Positions 52,923 to 61,559 of a stretch of DNA of 64,000 bases are shown in pieces. This stretch comes from Lentzea terrae (GTDB lineage Bacteria; Actinomycetota; Actinomycetes; Mycobacteriales; Pseudonocardiaceae): contig NZ_QFWW01000030.1 of assembly GCF_003265345.1 (NCBI RefSeq), forward strand, positions 310,001 through 374,000. The letters run 5' to 3'. Within the stretch, counting starts at the first letter, position 1. The number at the start of each line of letters is the position of its first letter. The translations under genes and the position numbers were made by a program. Under the pieces are notes generated by a model. It worked only from the letters and a program-made list of their open reading frames with translations. It was not told where the DNA came from and did no database searches.

Positions 52923-53853
52923 GTTCCCCCCGAAGTTTCAGCACACACCAGAGCAGCAGCAACAGGGCCATGCCGCTGAACACGAAGTCGCCGACCTCCG
53001 TGCCGCCCAGCTCCGGCTTGACCGGGAACGAGCACCACACGTAGGTCAGCACGGCACCGGCGGCCAGCGCGAACCGGTGCCGCTGGTCCCACCCGTCTCG
53101 CCGCGACCAGCGGGACACCAGCACGATCCCGAGTGCCACGACCACGCACCAGATCGCCACACCCACCCATTCGAACCAGTCCGCGCCGATCAGCGTCACC
53201 GAACCCCAGTACGCGCTGGTCCCCACCAGTGAAGCGACACCGACCAGCAGCGGCGCGGGCGGCGAGCCGGGCAGCGCCTCGGCAGACCGAACCCGGAACG
53301 CGAGCACGACCAGCAGCACGATGGCCACGCCCGCATAGGCGAACTGCCACCACTGGGCCATGAAGCGTTCCTCGGTGTAGTTGCCGTAGAACACGAACGC
53401 CGAGCCGGCCAGGAACAGCAGGCCGAACAGGACGAGGCCGCGCGTGCGCAGCCACGGGCCGCGGCGCGACAGGGTTTCGACCAGGGCGATCGGGACGCAG
53501 ATGCTCCAGATCGTGTGCAGCGCCAGGATCGACTGCACGACCTCGACGCTCGTGCCGAGGAACGGGACGTAGGACGGGCCGGTCAGGTAGTCGTGGCCCG
53601 CGTAGGAGTGGTTCCAGATCAGCTGGTCGACCGGGCCCTCCTCGATCAGCGCGTACGCCGCGGCGAGCAGGAACATCGACGGCCAGCCGCCTGCGCGTCT
53701 ACCCAGCTCGCGGACCAGCACGGCCCCGGCGCCGTACAGCGGGGCGAGCAGGAGGCCCAGGCCCATGTCCGTGATCGGGATGTTGCCCAGGAGGAACTCG
53801 CCGACGAACGGCGCGAGGAAGAACAACCCCAGTACCGGCCACACCGGACCCAT
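52912..53853 (-). CDS. multi-pass membrane protein of unknown function
   Basis: 313 residues with about eight or nine hydrophobic segments spread over the whole length (for example FLLGNIPITDMGLGLLLAPLY and LLVGVASLVGTSAYWGSVTL). There is an E-E-G motif after helix 3 (YALIEEGPVDQLIWNHSYAGHDY) that recalls intramembrane CPBP-type proteases, but the remaining residues of that family are not convincing. It begins 45 bp from the divergent kptA start and overlaps the hydrolase gene. Confidence 0.7.
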   Translation of the reverse strand: MGPVWPVLGLFFLAPFVGEFLLGNIPITDMGLGLLLAPLYGAGAVLVRELGRRAGGWPSMFLLAAAYALIEEGPVDQLIWNHSYAGHDYLTGPSYVPFLGTSVEVVQSILALHTIWSICVPIALVETLSRRGPWLRTRGLVLFGLLFLAGSAFVFYGNYTEERFMAQWWQFAYAGVAIVLLVVLAFRVRSAEALPGSPPAPLLVGVASLVGTSAYWGSVTLIGADWFEWVGVAIWCVVVALGIVLVSRWSRRDGWDQRHRFALAAGAVLTYVWCSFPVKPELGGTEVGDFVFSGMALLLLLWCVLKLRGERVA

Positions 53854-53898
53854 CGAACCGCAAAATCGGTGGACGTGTTGTGGTTTCCTGAGGAGCAA

Positions 53899-54423
53899 AT
53901 GGAAGAAGACAGAATGATCCGCTTGTCGAAGCGGATGTCCAAGGCGCTGCGGCACCAGCCGGAGCGCATCGGCCTCACCCTCGACGCCAACGGCTGGGTG
54001 CCGGTGGCCGAACTCCTCGCCGCGCTGAAGGTCTCCGCGGACGAGCTGCGCGAGGTCGTGGACCGGAACGACAAGAAGCGCTTCACGATCGACGGCGACC
54101 GCATCCGCGCCAACCAGGGGCACAGCGTCGAGGTGGACCTCGGGTTGCCCACCGCCACGCCGCCGGACACGTTGTTCCACGGCACGGTCGCGCAGTACCT
54201 CGACGACATCATGCGTGACGGCCTGCGCCCCATGTCACGGCACGACGTGCACCTCTCGCCCGATCAGGAGACGGCGCGGCGGGTGGGCTCGCGGCGCGGG
54301 CGGCCGGTGATCCTCACGGTCGACGCCAAGGCGATGAACGACGACGGGCACGAGTTCCGGCTCAGTGCCAACGGGGTCTGGCTGACCCAGCACGTCCCCG
54401 CCCGATACCTGGCCGCGCCGTGA
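53899..54423 (+). CDS. kptA: RNA 2'-phosphotransferase (Tpt1/KptA)
   Basis: 174 residues. In fungi Tpt1 removes the 2'-phosphate left at tRNA splice junctions, giving ADP-ribose 1'',2''-cyclic phosphate; bacterial homologues keep this activity although the bacteria lack that splicing. Family motifs: RLSKRMSKALRHQPERIGLTLDANGWV, FTIDGDRIRANQGHS, LFHGT and MSRHDVHLSPD...RRGRPVILTVDA. All regions are intact. The ATG at 53899 has AGGAG upstream. Its stop overlaps the methyltransferase start. Confidence 0.92.
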   Translation: MEEDRMIRLSKRMSKALRHQPERIGLTLDANGWVPVAELLAALKVSADELREVVDRNDKKRFTIDGDRIRANQGHSVEVDLGLPTATPPDTLFHGTVAQYLDDIMRDGLRPMSRHDVHLSPDQETARRVGSRRGRPVILTVDAKAMNDDGHEFRLSANGVWLTQHVPARYLAAP

Positions 54424-55046
54424 GAGAGGTCGTCGAGACCGGCTACGACGCGATCGCGCGGGCCTACCTCACCTGGTCGGCGCAGATCGCCGACGACCCG
54501 CGGCTGCACTACCTCGAAGAGTTCGACAGCCGCCTCGAGACCGGTGCGAAAGTCCTCGAACTAGGCTGCGGCGCGGGCGTCCCGGTCACGCGCAAGCTCG
54601 CCGAACGCCACGACGTCCTGGGTGTCGACCTGTCCCAGCAGCAGATCGATCTCGCCAGGACCAACGTGCGCGGTGCGCGGTTCGAGAAGGCCGACATGAC
54701 GGCACTCGACTTCCCGGACCACACGTTCGACGGCATCGCCGCGTTCTACTCGATCCTGCACGTGCCGCGCGCCGAACAACCCGAGCTCATCGCGAAGATC
54801 GCCCGCTGGCTCAAGCCCGGCGGCCTGTTCCTCGCCTCACTCGGCACCGGCACGCCGGACGTCACCGAGACCTGGCTCGGCGTGGAGATGTTCTTCAGCA
54901 GCAACCCGCCCGCCCGCAACCGCGAGCTCCTCGCCGAGCACCTGGAGATCGTCATCGACGACCTGGTGACCATGCACGAGCCGGACCCGGCCACGTTCCA
55001 CTGGGTGCTCACACGAGCCAGAGGACCGCGCCAACCACCGCGATGA
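54420..55046 (+). CDS. class I SAM-dependent methyltransferase
   Basis: 208 residues. The SAM motif I is KVLELGCGAGVPVTRKL, motif II GVDLSQQQIDLA, post-I ADMTALDFPDHTFDGIAAFYSILHV, and motif III KPGGLFLASLG. The substrate cannot be read. The GTG overlaps the kptA stop (GTGA), so it is co-translated with the RNA repair enzyme and may modify an RNA. The 3' end overlaps the small membrane gene of the his operon by 38 bp. Confidence 0.88.
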   Translation: MREVVETGYDAIARAYLTWSAQIADDPRLHYLEEFDSRLETGAKVLELGCGAGVPVTRKLAERHDVLGVDLSQQQIDLARTNVRGARFEKADMTALDFPDHTFDGIAAFYSILHVPRAEQPELIAKIARWLKPGGLFLASLGTGTPDVTETWLGVEMFFSSNPPARNRELLAEHLEIVIDDLVTMHEPDPATFHWVLTRARGPRQPPR

Positions 55047-55164
55047 CGAGCAGCACCAGCAGGATGATCGCCATGAACTTGGCGGTCTTCCACGTCGAGT
55101 AGACGCCACCGGCCAGAAAGCCCGCGAGGGCCAGCAGGCCGATGACGACGACTTCCTTCGGCAT
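55009..55164 (-). CDS. 51-residue membrane protein of the his operon
   Basis: The product (MPKEVVVIGLLALAGFLAGG then VYSTWKTAKFMAIILLVLLV and a short hydrophobic end) has two membrane helices with a positively charged turn. The ATG overlaps the hisB stop (ATGA). A tiny membrane gene at this position, between hisB and hisH, is also present in Streptomyces, so it is likely real and conserved. Function unknown. In this genome hisH no longer follows. Confidence 0.75.
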   Translation of the reverse strand: MPKEVVVIGLLALAGFLAGGVYSTWKTAKFMAIILLVLLVIAVVGAVLWLV

Positions 55165-55763
55165 CAGAGCACGCCCTTGGTCGACGGGATGCCGCCGACG
55201 CGCGGGTCGGGCTCCACGGCCGCACGCAGAGCGCGCGCGATCGCCTTGTACTCGGCCTCCGCGATGTGGTGCGGGTCGCGGCCGTACTCGACGCGCACGT
55301 GCAGCGCGATCTGGGCGTGGAAGGCCAGCGACTCGAACACGTGCCGGTTCAGCACGAACGGGTAGTTGCCGCCGATGACGAACGAGTTGAACTGCTCCGG
55401 CTCGCCGCGGTGCACGGTGTAGGGGCGGCCCGAGACGTCCACCGCGGCGTGCGCCAGGGTCTCGTCCATCGGGATCCAGCAGTCGCCGAAGCGGCGGATG
55501 CCCTTCTTGTCCCCCAACGCTTCCCGCAGCGCCTGGCCCAGCACGATCGCGATGTCCTCGACCGAGTGGTGGGCGTCGATCTCGACGTCACCGGTGGCGC
55601 GGACGATCAGGTCGAAGCAGCCGTGCACGCCGAACGCGGTCAGCATGTGGTCGTAGAACGGCACGCCGGTGCTGATCTCGACCTGGCCGGTGCCGTCCAG
55701 GTCGATCTCCACGTAGACCGACGACTCCTTGGTGGTGCGCTCCACCTTGCCAACGCGACTCAC
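55164..55763 (-). CDS. hisB: imidazoleglycerol-phosphate dehydratase
   Basis: 199 residues, single-domain form. The manganese-site motifs are DAHHSVEDIAIVLG and DPHHIAEAEYKAIARAL, with GVPFYDHML at the front. It dehydrates IGP to imidazole acetol phosphate. The ATG overlaps the hisC stop (ATGA). Confidence 0.97.
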   Translation of the reverse strand: MSRVGKVERTTKESSVYVEIDLDGTGQVEISTGVPFYDHMLTAFGVHGCFDLIVRATGDVEIDAHHSVEDIAIVLGQALREALGDKKGIRRFGDCWIPMDETLAHAAVDVSGRPYTVHRGEPEQFNSFVIGGNYPFVLNRHVFESLAFHAQIALHVRVEYGRDPHHIAEAEYKAIARALRAAVEPDPRVGGIPSTKGVL

Positions 55764-56866
55764 CGGCTGACCTCCTTGCTGGCCGCGAGGAAAGCGTCGT
55801 TCTCCGCGGGCGTTCCGATGGTCACCCGCAGGTGACCCGCGATTCCGACGTCCCTGATGAGCACGCCGTGGTCCAAATAGGACTTCCAGACCTCACGTGC
55901 GTTCTCGAACCAGCCGAACAGCACGAAGTTCGCGTCCGAGGGCACGACCTGGAAGCCCATGCCCGTCAACGCCGCCACCACGCGGTCGCGTTCGGCGGCC
56001 AGCTTCGCCACCGAGCCCAACGTCTCGGCGGCGTGCCGCAGCGACGCCCGCGCGGCCGCCTGCGTCAACGCGGACAGGTGGTACGGCAACCGCACCAGCT
56101 GCAGAGCGTCGACCACGGCCGGTGCGGCGGCGAGATAACCCAGCCGCCCGCCCGCGAACGCGAAGGCCTTCGACATCGTGCGCGAGACGATCAGCCGCGA
56201 GCCGTACTCGTCGAGCAGCCCGATCGCGCTCTCCTGCGACGAGAACTCCGCGTACGCCTCGTCCACGACGATCATGCCGGTGGTCGACGCGATCAGCAGG
56301 CGCAGGTCTTCCAGCGGGATCGACTGCCCCGTCGGGTTGTTCGGCGACGTCACGAAGACGACGTCCGGCCGCGTCTCGGCGATCACCGCGGCGGCCTTCT
56401 CCACGTCCAGCGAGAAGTCCGGCCGGCGCGGCGTCGGCGTCCACTCGGTGCGCGTGCCGGCGGCGATGATCGGGTGCATCGAGTACGACGGCTCGAAGCC
56501 CAGCGCCGTCCGCCCAGGCCCGCCGAACGCCTGCAGGATCTGCTGGAGGATCTCGTTGGACCCGTTGGCAGCCCACACGTTCTCGGCGGTGAGCGTGACC
56601 GACGTCGCCTCGGTCAGGTACGCCGCCAGGTCGTCGCGCAACGCCACCGCGTCCCGGTCCGGGTACCGGTGCAGCTCACCCGCGATCTCGGCCACCGCAG
56701 CGACCACGTCCGCAGCCAGCGCGTCCGTCGGCGCGTACGGGTTCTCGTTGGTGTTCAAGCGGTACGGCACGTCGAGCTGCGGCGCACCGTAGGGCGTGCG
56801 GCCGCGCAGATCCTCGCGCAGGGGCAGATCGGACAGCTCCACCCGAGCGCCGACGACAGGCTTCAT
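55760..56866 (-). CDS. hisC: histidinol-phosphate aminotransferase
   Basis: 368 residues, PLP fold type I. The PLP lysine is in SRTMSKAFAFAGGRLGY, the cofactor Asp and Tyr in VVDEAYAEF, the Asn in SPNNPTGQ, and the substrate site starts RLNTNENPY. The start overlaps the hisD stop. Confidence 0.97.
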   Translation of the reverse strand: MKPVVGARVELSDLPLREDLRGRTPYGAPQLDVPYRLNTNENPYAPTDALAADVVAAVAEIAGELHRYPDRDAVALRDDLAAYLTEATSVTLTAENVWAANGSNEILQQILQAFGGPGRTALGFEPSYSMHPIIAAGTRTEWTPTPRRPDFSLDVEKAAAVIAETRPDVVFVTSPNNPTGQSIPLEDLRLLIASTTGMIVVDEAYAEFSSQESAIGLLDEYGSRLIVSRTMSKAFAFAGGRLGYLAAAPAVVDALQLVRLPYHLSALTQAAARASLRHAAETLGSVAKLAAERDRVVAALTGMGFQVVPSDANFVLFGWFENAREVWKSYLDHGVLIRDVGIAGHLRVTIGTPAENDAFLAASKEVSR

Positions 56867-58179
56867 CGAGCGAACCTCGCTGTGACGGCCTGCCCGTGCG
56901 CGGGCAGGTCTTCCGCGTTGGCCAGCACGACGACCTTGTCCGCGACGTCGCGCAGTGCTTCCTCGGAGTAGTCGATCACGTGGATGCCGCGCAGGAACGT
57001 CTGCACGGACAACCCGGACGAGTGCCGCGCACAGCCACCCGTGGGCAGCACGTGGTTCGAGCCCGCGCAGTAGTCGCCGAGCGACACCGGCGAGTACGCG
57101 CCCACGAAGATCGCGCCTGCGGACCGGATCCGCCCCGCCACCTCGCGCGCGTCGCGCGTCTGGATCTCCAGGTGCTCGGCGGCGTAGGCGTTGACGACCC
57201 GGACACCTTCGTCGACAGAAGACACCAGCACGGTGCCGGACTGCTTGCCGCCCAGCGCCGTGCGGATCCGCTCGACGTGCTTGGTGGCAGCGATCTGGCG
57301 CTCCAGCTCGACGTCCACGGCGTCGGCGAGTTCGACGGAGTCGGTCACCAGCACCGACGCGGCCAGCGGGTCGTGCTCGGCCTGGCTGATCAGGTCGGCG
57401 GCCACGTGCACCGGGTCGGCCGTCGAGTCGGCGAGAATCGCGATCTCGGTCGGCCCCGCCTCCGCGTCGATGCCGATCAGACCGCGCAGCAGCCGCTTGG
57501 CCGCGGCCACGTAGATGTTGCCGGGACCGGTGACGACGTCGACGGGAGCCAGTTCACCGCCGTCGGAGTCCACGCCGCCGTACGCCATCAGCGCCTGCGC
57601 CTGGGCGCCACCCACGGCCCACACCTCGTCGATGCCGAGCAGTGCGGCGGCGGCCAGGACCGCCGGGTGCGGCAGGCCACCGAACTCGGCCTGCGGCGGC
57701 GAGCACACCACCAGCGACTCGACACCGGCGATCTGCGCGGGCACGACGTTCATGACCACGGTCGACGGGTACATGGCCAGACCACCGGGCGCGTACAGAC
57801 CGACGCGCGCGACCGGCACCCACTTCTCCGTGACGGTGCCACCGGGCACGACCTGCGTCGTCGTGTCGGTGCGGCGCTGGTCGGCGTGCACGCGGCGGGT
57901 GCGCGTGATCACCTCTTCCAACGCCTCGCGCACGGCCGGGTCCAGCGAGGCCAACGCCGACTCGATCGCTGCGGCGGGCACCCGGACAGAAGTGGGACGA
58001 ACGCCGTCGAACTTCTCCGTGTACTCGAGTACCGCCTCGACGCCACGAGCCGCGACCGCGTCCACGATCGGACGCACCTGATGCAGCGCCGCGTCCACGT
58101 CCATCTCGGCGCGCGGCACGGCGGCGCGCAGCTGAGCGGGAGTCGTGGTGCGACCTCGCAGGTCGATGCGGCTGAGCAT
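56863..58179 (-). CDS. hisD: histidinol dehydrogenase
   Basis: 438 residues. A zinc enzyme performing the last two oxidations to histidine. The signature GLIGIDAEAGPTEIAILAD, the zinc ligands in DLISQAEHDP, and the catalytic GGCARHSSGLSV stretch are present. It is the first gene of the hisDCB block and is divergent from the carboxypeptidase gene, with 133 bp between the starts. Confidence 0.97.
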   Translation of the reverse strand: MLSRIDLRGRTTTPAQLRAAVPRAEMDVDAALHQVRPIVDAVAARGVEAVLEYTEKFDGVRPTSVRVPAAAIESALASLDPAVREALEEVITRTRRVHADQRRTDTTTQVVPGGTVTEKWVPVARVGLYAPGGLAMYPSTVVMNVVPAQIAGVESLVVCSPPQAEFGGLPHPAVLAAAALLGIDEVWAVGGAQAQALMAYGGVDSDGGELAPVDVVTGPGNIYVAAAKRLLRGLIGIDAEAGPTEIAILADSTADPVHVAADLISQAEHDPLAASVLVTDSVELADAVDVELERQIAATKHVERIRTALGGKQSGTVLVSSVDEGVRVVNAYAAEHLEIQTRDAREVAGRIRSAGAIFVGAYSPVSLGDYCAGSNHVLPTGGCARHSSGLSVQTFLRGIHVIDYSEEALRDVADKVVVLANAEDLPAHGQAVTARFAR

Positions 58180-58312
58180 GCCCTACAGGGTAGTTCCTGC
58201 CGAATTCTGTCAACGGTCAGCCCGCTAACGGCGCTACCTCTGCCTGTTACCGCACGGCCACGCTCGGTTGCGCACCACTCCGTCGCAAACCCCTGCTGAT
58301 GATGGAGGAAAG

Positions 58313-59608
58313 ATGTTCAGCAAGAGCCGCGGCAAGATCGCCGCAGTGCTCGCCATCTGTCTGCCCGTGCTGGTCGCGGGCATGGCGACGCCCAGTGCCG
58401 CCGACTCCGGCCGCTATCTGCTCGAAGTCACCGCGAACACCTCGGCCGAACGCACCCAGATCGCCGAGATCGGCGTCGACGTGCTCGGTGCGACGAAGCT
58501 CACCACGGTCTCGGTGGTCGCGGACAAGGCCCAGTACCAAGCCCTGCAGGCGACCGGTCTGCCGATCAAGTACGTCGGCGACTTCGAGCAACAGCTCAAG
58601 AGCCTGGGCAAGGTCCAGTTCGCCGACCCGCAGCCGGGCCAGATCGGCACCCAGGACTTCCCGTCCGGCTACACCGGGTACCACAACTTCGCGGAGATGA
58701 CCGCGGAGCTGCAGCAGACGGTCCGCGACCACCCGAGCCTCACGAGCATGCGCAGCATCGGCAAGAGCTTCCAGAACCGGGACATCTGGGCGCTCAAGCT
58801 CAGTGACAACGTGGCCTCCGACGAGAGCGAGCCGGAGGTGCTGTTCGTCTGCGGCCAGCACGCCCGCGAGCACCTGACCGTCGAGCAGTGCCTGCAGATC
58901 ATCAAGCGCTACACCGACAACTACGCCACCCCGGCGATCAAGAACCTGGTCGACAGCCGCGAGGTCTGGATCGTCCCGATGATGAACCCGGACGGCGCCG
59001 AGTACGACATCGCCTCCGGTTCGTTCCGCGGCTGGCGCAAGAACCGCCAGGGCAACGGCACCGACCTCAACCGCAACTGGGGCTACAAGTGGGGCTGCTG
59101 CGGCGGCTCCAGCGGCAGCTCGACGTCGGACACCTACCGCGGCACCGCAGCGTTCTCCGCGCCGGAGACCGCCCGCATCCGCGACTTCGTGAACTCGCGC
59201 GTCGTCGGTGGCACCCAGCAGATCAAGACGTTCATCGACTTCCACTCGTTCTCGGAGCTCGTCCTGTGGCCGTACGGCTACACCAAGGCGGACACCGACA
59301 CCGGCCTCAACGCGGACGAGGCCCGCGCGTTCCAGACGCTCGGCCGGCAGATGGCCGCCACCAACGGCTACACGCCGGAGCAGGCGAGCGACCTGTACAT
59401 CACCGACGGCACCAGCGACGACTGGATGTGGGGCCAGCACAAGATCTGGGCCTACACCTTCGAGCTGTACCCGAGCAGCGGCGGCCTCAACGGCTTCTAC
59501 CCGCGCGACACGGTGATCCCGGCGCAGACCGCCCGCAACGACCGCGCGGTCGACCTGTTCCTGGGCTACTCGGACTGCGTGAAGCGGGTCATCGGCCAGA
59601 CGTGCTGA
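58313..59608 (+). CDS. secreted zinc carboxypeptidase (M14)
   Basis: 431 residues. Signal peptide (1-30, S-A-A cleavage), a propeptide (~31-115, LLEVTANTSAERTQIAEIG), then the M14 catalytic domain. Zinc ligands H183 and E186 (CGQHAREH) and H311 (IDFHSFSE); general base E384 (YTFELYPS); substrate-binding NRNWGYKW. It resembles carboxypeptidase T/SG of actinomycetes. GGAGGAAAG precedes the ATG. The last ~75 bp of the gene are repeated downstream. Confidence 0.94.
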   Translation: MFSKSRGKIAAVLAICLPVLVAGMATPSAADSGRYLLEVTANTSAERTQIAEIGVDVLGATKLTTVSVVADKAQYQALQATGLPIKYVGDFEQQLKSLGKVQFADPQPGQIGTQDFPSGYTGYHNFAEMTAELQQTVRDHPSLTSMRSIGKSFQNRDIWALKLSDNVASDESEPEVLFVCGQHAREHLTVEQCLQIIKRYTDNYATPAIKNLVDSREVWIVPMMNPDGAEYDIASGSFRGWRKNRQGNGTDLNRNWGYKWGCCGGSSGSSTSDTYRGTAAFSAPETARIRDFVNSRVVGGTQQIKTFIDFHSFSELVLWPYGYTKADTDTGLNADEARAFQTLGRQMAATNGYTPEQASDLYITDGTSDDWMWGQHKIWAYTFELYPSSGGLNGFYPRDTVIPAQTARNDRAVDLFLGYSDCVKRVIGQTC

Positions 59609-60007
59609 CGATCCCGCCGACCCGGTCCAGCGCCTGATCGATCTCCACGGGAGTGACGAAGTAGTGCGGGGAGGCCCGCACTACTTCGTTCAGGCCCCGC
59701 ACGCCGTCGACACGTTCGTCGGCGTCTCTGACCGCGCGAAGAAGGTCATCGGCCAGACGTGCTGAGGATCCCGGCGACCTGCTCGGCCCGCAGCCGATCC
59801 TTGATCTCCATCGCCGGCACCGTCGACGACGCGGCACAGCCCGCAACGACCGCGCGGTCGACCTGTTCCTGGACTACTCGGACTGCGTGAAGCGGGTCAT
59901 CGGCCAGACGTGCTGACGATCCCGCCGACCCGGTCCAGCGCCTGATCGATCTGCTCGGGAGTGACGAAGTAGTGCGGGGAAGCCCGCACCACCTCGTCCA
60001 GCCCCCG
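59534..60007. repeat. direct duplication of two converging gene ends (308-bp offset)
   Basis: About 165 bp at 59534-59699 recur at 59842-60007 with roughly 93% identity by eye. Each copy holds the last ~75 bp of the carboxypeptidase gene on the plus strand and the last ~90 bp of the aminotransferase gene on the minus strand. A third, shorter copy of the junction is at 59745-59772. Confidence 0.8.
59604..59821 (-). pseudogene. decayed 3' fragments of the class V aminotransferase gene
   Basis: On the minus strand 59604-59699 encodes LNEVVRASPHYFVTP...IDQALDRVGGIVSTSG, the aminotransferase C-terminus, without any start. 59776-59821 matches an internal segment of the same gene (60056-60101). Both are broken and cannot make an enzyme. 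Confidence 0.7.
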
Positions 60008-61033
60008 CCTCGTCATGTCGATCCGCGTCGAACCGACCTGCGACACCGTCACGGCGACCTGCTCGTCCCACAACCGGTCCTTGATCTCCATCGCCGGCAC
60101 CCCCTCCGCCGTGAAGGTGACGATGCCCGACTGGCGTTCGCCGAGATCCCGAACCGTGATCCCGTCGATCGCCCGCAGGCCCTCGCGCAAGCGCTTGGCA
60201 CGGTCGGCGACCTCGGCCTCGATGACGTCGAGGCCCTTGTCCAGGGCGTAGCGCGCGGCCGCGATCATGCCGAGCCGGTCGGCGATGCTGCACTCCCACA
60301 GCTCGAACACCCGAGCGTCGTCGCGCAGCCGGTACTCCATGGGCCCGGTCCAGGCGCCGCTGTGCAGGTCCACCAGACGGGGGTGGAGCTTTGCTCGCAC
60401 TTCGTCGCGTACGACCAGAGCGCCCGTACCGCGCGGTCCGCGCAGCCACTTGCGACCTGTACACGCCAACATGTCGTAGTCGAGGCCACGCAGATCGAGC
60501 TGTCCGGTCGACTGGCAGGCGTCGAGCAACACCAGCGCACCGACCTCGCGGGCCGCCGCGGTGATCTCGTTCACGGGGTTGACCAAGCCGCCGTTCGTCG
60601 GAACGTGCACGAGCGAGATCAGCTTGACCCGGTTGTCAAGGTTCAGGGCGTCGAGGTCGACCTGTCCGTGGACGTCGGAAGGGATGACCTCGACGACCGC
60701 CCCGGTCTCCGCCGCACGGCGCAGCACCGGGATCGCATTGCCACCGTATTCGACCTCGGTGACGAGAATTCGGTCCCCGGCCGACAGCGGCACCGCGTCG
60801 AACGCCGCCAGCCATGATCGAGTTGCACTGTCCGTGAAGGCGACCTCGGACGGGTGACACCCGAAGAACTCGGCGAGCACCCCGTAGCCCGCCTCCAGGT
60901 CATCCCGGCGTTCTGCGGCGGCGCGGTAGCCGCCGATCTCCGTTTCCCGGCGAAGATGCCCGATGACCTCGTCCACTACCGGAGCCGGAGGGATCGAGGA
61001 ACCTGCGCTGTCCAAGAAGATCAGATCGCTCAC
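59897..61033 (-). CDS. class V aminotransferase (cysteine desulfurase/isopenicillin-epimerase-like)
   Basis: 378 residues, PLP fold type I. The PLP lysine is K195 in CTGRKWLRGPRG, the cofactor Asp in LLDACQSTGQLD, with SLVHVPTNGGLVNPV upstream. There is no conserved active-site cysteine loop, so epimerase- or lyase-type chemistry is more likely than sulfur transfer. The GTG at 61033 is used (VSDLIFLDSAGSSIPP). Its 3' end is part of the duplication. Confidence 0.85.
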   Translation of the reverse strand: MSDLIFLDSAGSSIPPAPVVDEVIGHLRRETEIGGYRAAAERRDDLEAGYGVLAEFFGCHPSEVAFTDSATRSWLAAFDAVPLSAGDRILVTEVEYGGNAIPVLRRAAETGAVVEVIPSDVHGQVDLDALNLDNRVKLISLVHVPTNGGLVNPVNEITAAAREVGALVLLDACQSTGQLDLRGLDYDMLACTGRKWLRGPRGTGALVVRDEVRAKLHPRLVDLHSGAWTGPMEYRLRDDARVFELWECSIADRLGMIAAARYALDKGLDVIEAEVADRAKRLREGLRAIDGITVRDLGERQSGIVTFTAEGVPAMEIKDRLWDEQVAVTVSQVGSTRIDMTRRGLDEVVRASPHYFVTPEQIDQALDRVGGIVSTSGR

Positions 61034-61060
61034 CAGCCCAACTGTGCCACCATCGAGTAC

Positions 61061-61549
61061 ATGGGGGATCGCTCGTTCGGGTACAGCGCCCAGGTACGGC
61101 CGTTCTTGTGGGTTTTCCTCGTGCTCACACCCGTGGAAATCCTGCTCATCGACCTGCTCGTGCCGTGGTTCTGGTTGCGCGCCGTGCTGCTCGTGTTCGG
61201 CCTCATCAGCGGCCTGCTGCTCGGGTGGCTGCTCTGGATGCTGCACAAGTTCAAGCACGAGATCGACGACGAGTACCTCTGGCTGCGGTACGCGCGCGAG
61301 TTCGAGTACCGGATCCCGTTGAGAGCCATCGAGAACGTCACGCAGGGCATGACCAGCCGCTCGCTCAACAAGACGCGGTCCGTTGTGGACGGAACGCTCG
61401 TGCTGGAGATCGCCAACACCACCAACGTCCGCGTCAGCCTCAACGAACCGCAGGAGATCGACCTCGGACGGCGTGGCGCACATCAGGTGACGAAGATCGA
61501 GTTCTGGGCCGACGACCCCGACGGCATGGTTCGCGCGCTGCGAAAATAG
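61061..61549 (+). CDS. membrane protein with PH-like domain, copy 1
   Basis: 162 residues. Two membrane helices (~13-35 and 40-62) and a cytoplasmic beta-rich domain (YLWLRYAREFEYRIPLRAIENV...KIEFWADDPDGMVRAL) resembling bacterial PH-like folds. Function unknown. It is a paralogue of the next gene. Confidence 0.7.
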   Translation: MGDRSFGYSAQVRPFLWVFLVLTPVEILLIDLLVPWFWLRAVLLVFGLISGLLLGWLLWMLHKFKHEIDDEYLWLRYAREFEYRIPLRAIENVTQGMTSRSLNKTRSVVDGTLVLEIANTTNVRVSLNEPQEIDLGRRGAHQVTKIEFWADDPDGMVRALRK

Positions 61550-61559
61550 GCTCCCCACC

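Noticed and set aside
52912..53853. CPBP-type intramembrane protease
   Set aside because: An EEGxxxxL-like spot occurs (EEGPVDQ), but the further conserved Arg and His motifs of CPBP proteins are not in place.
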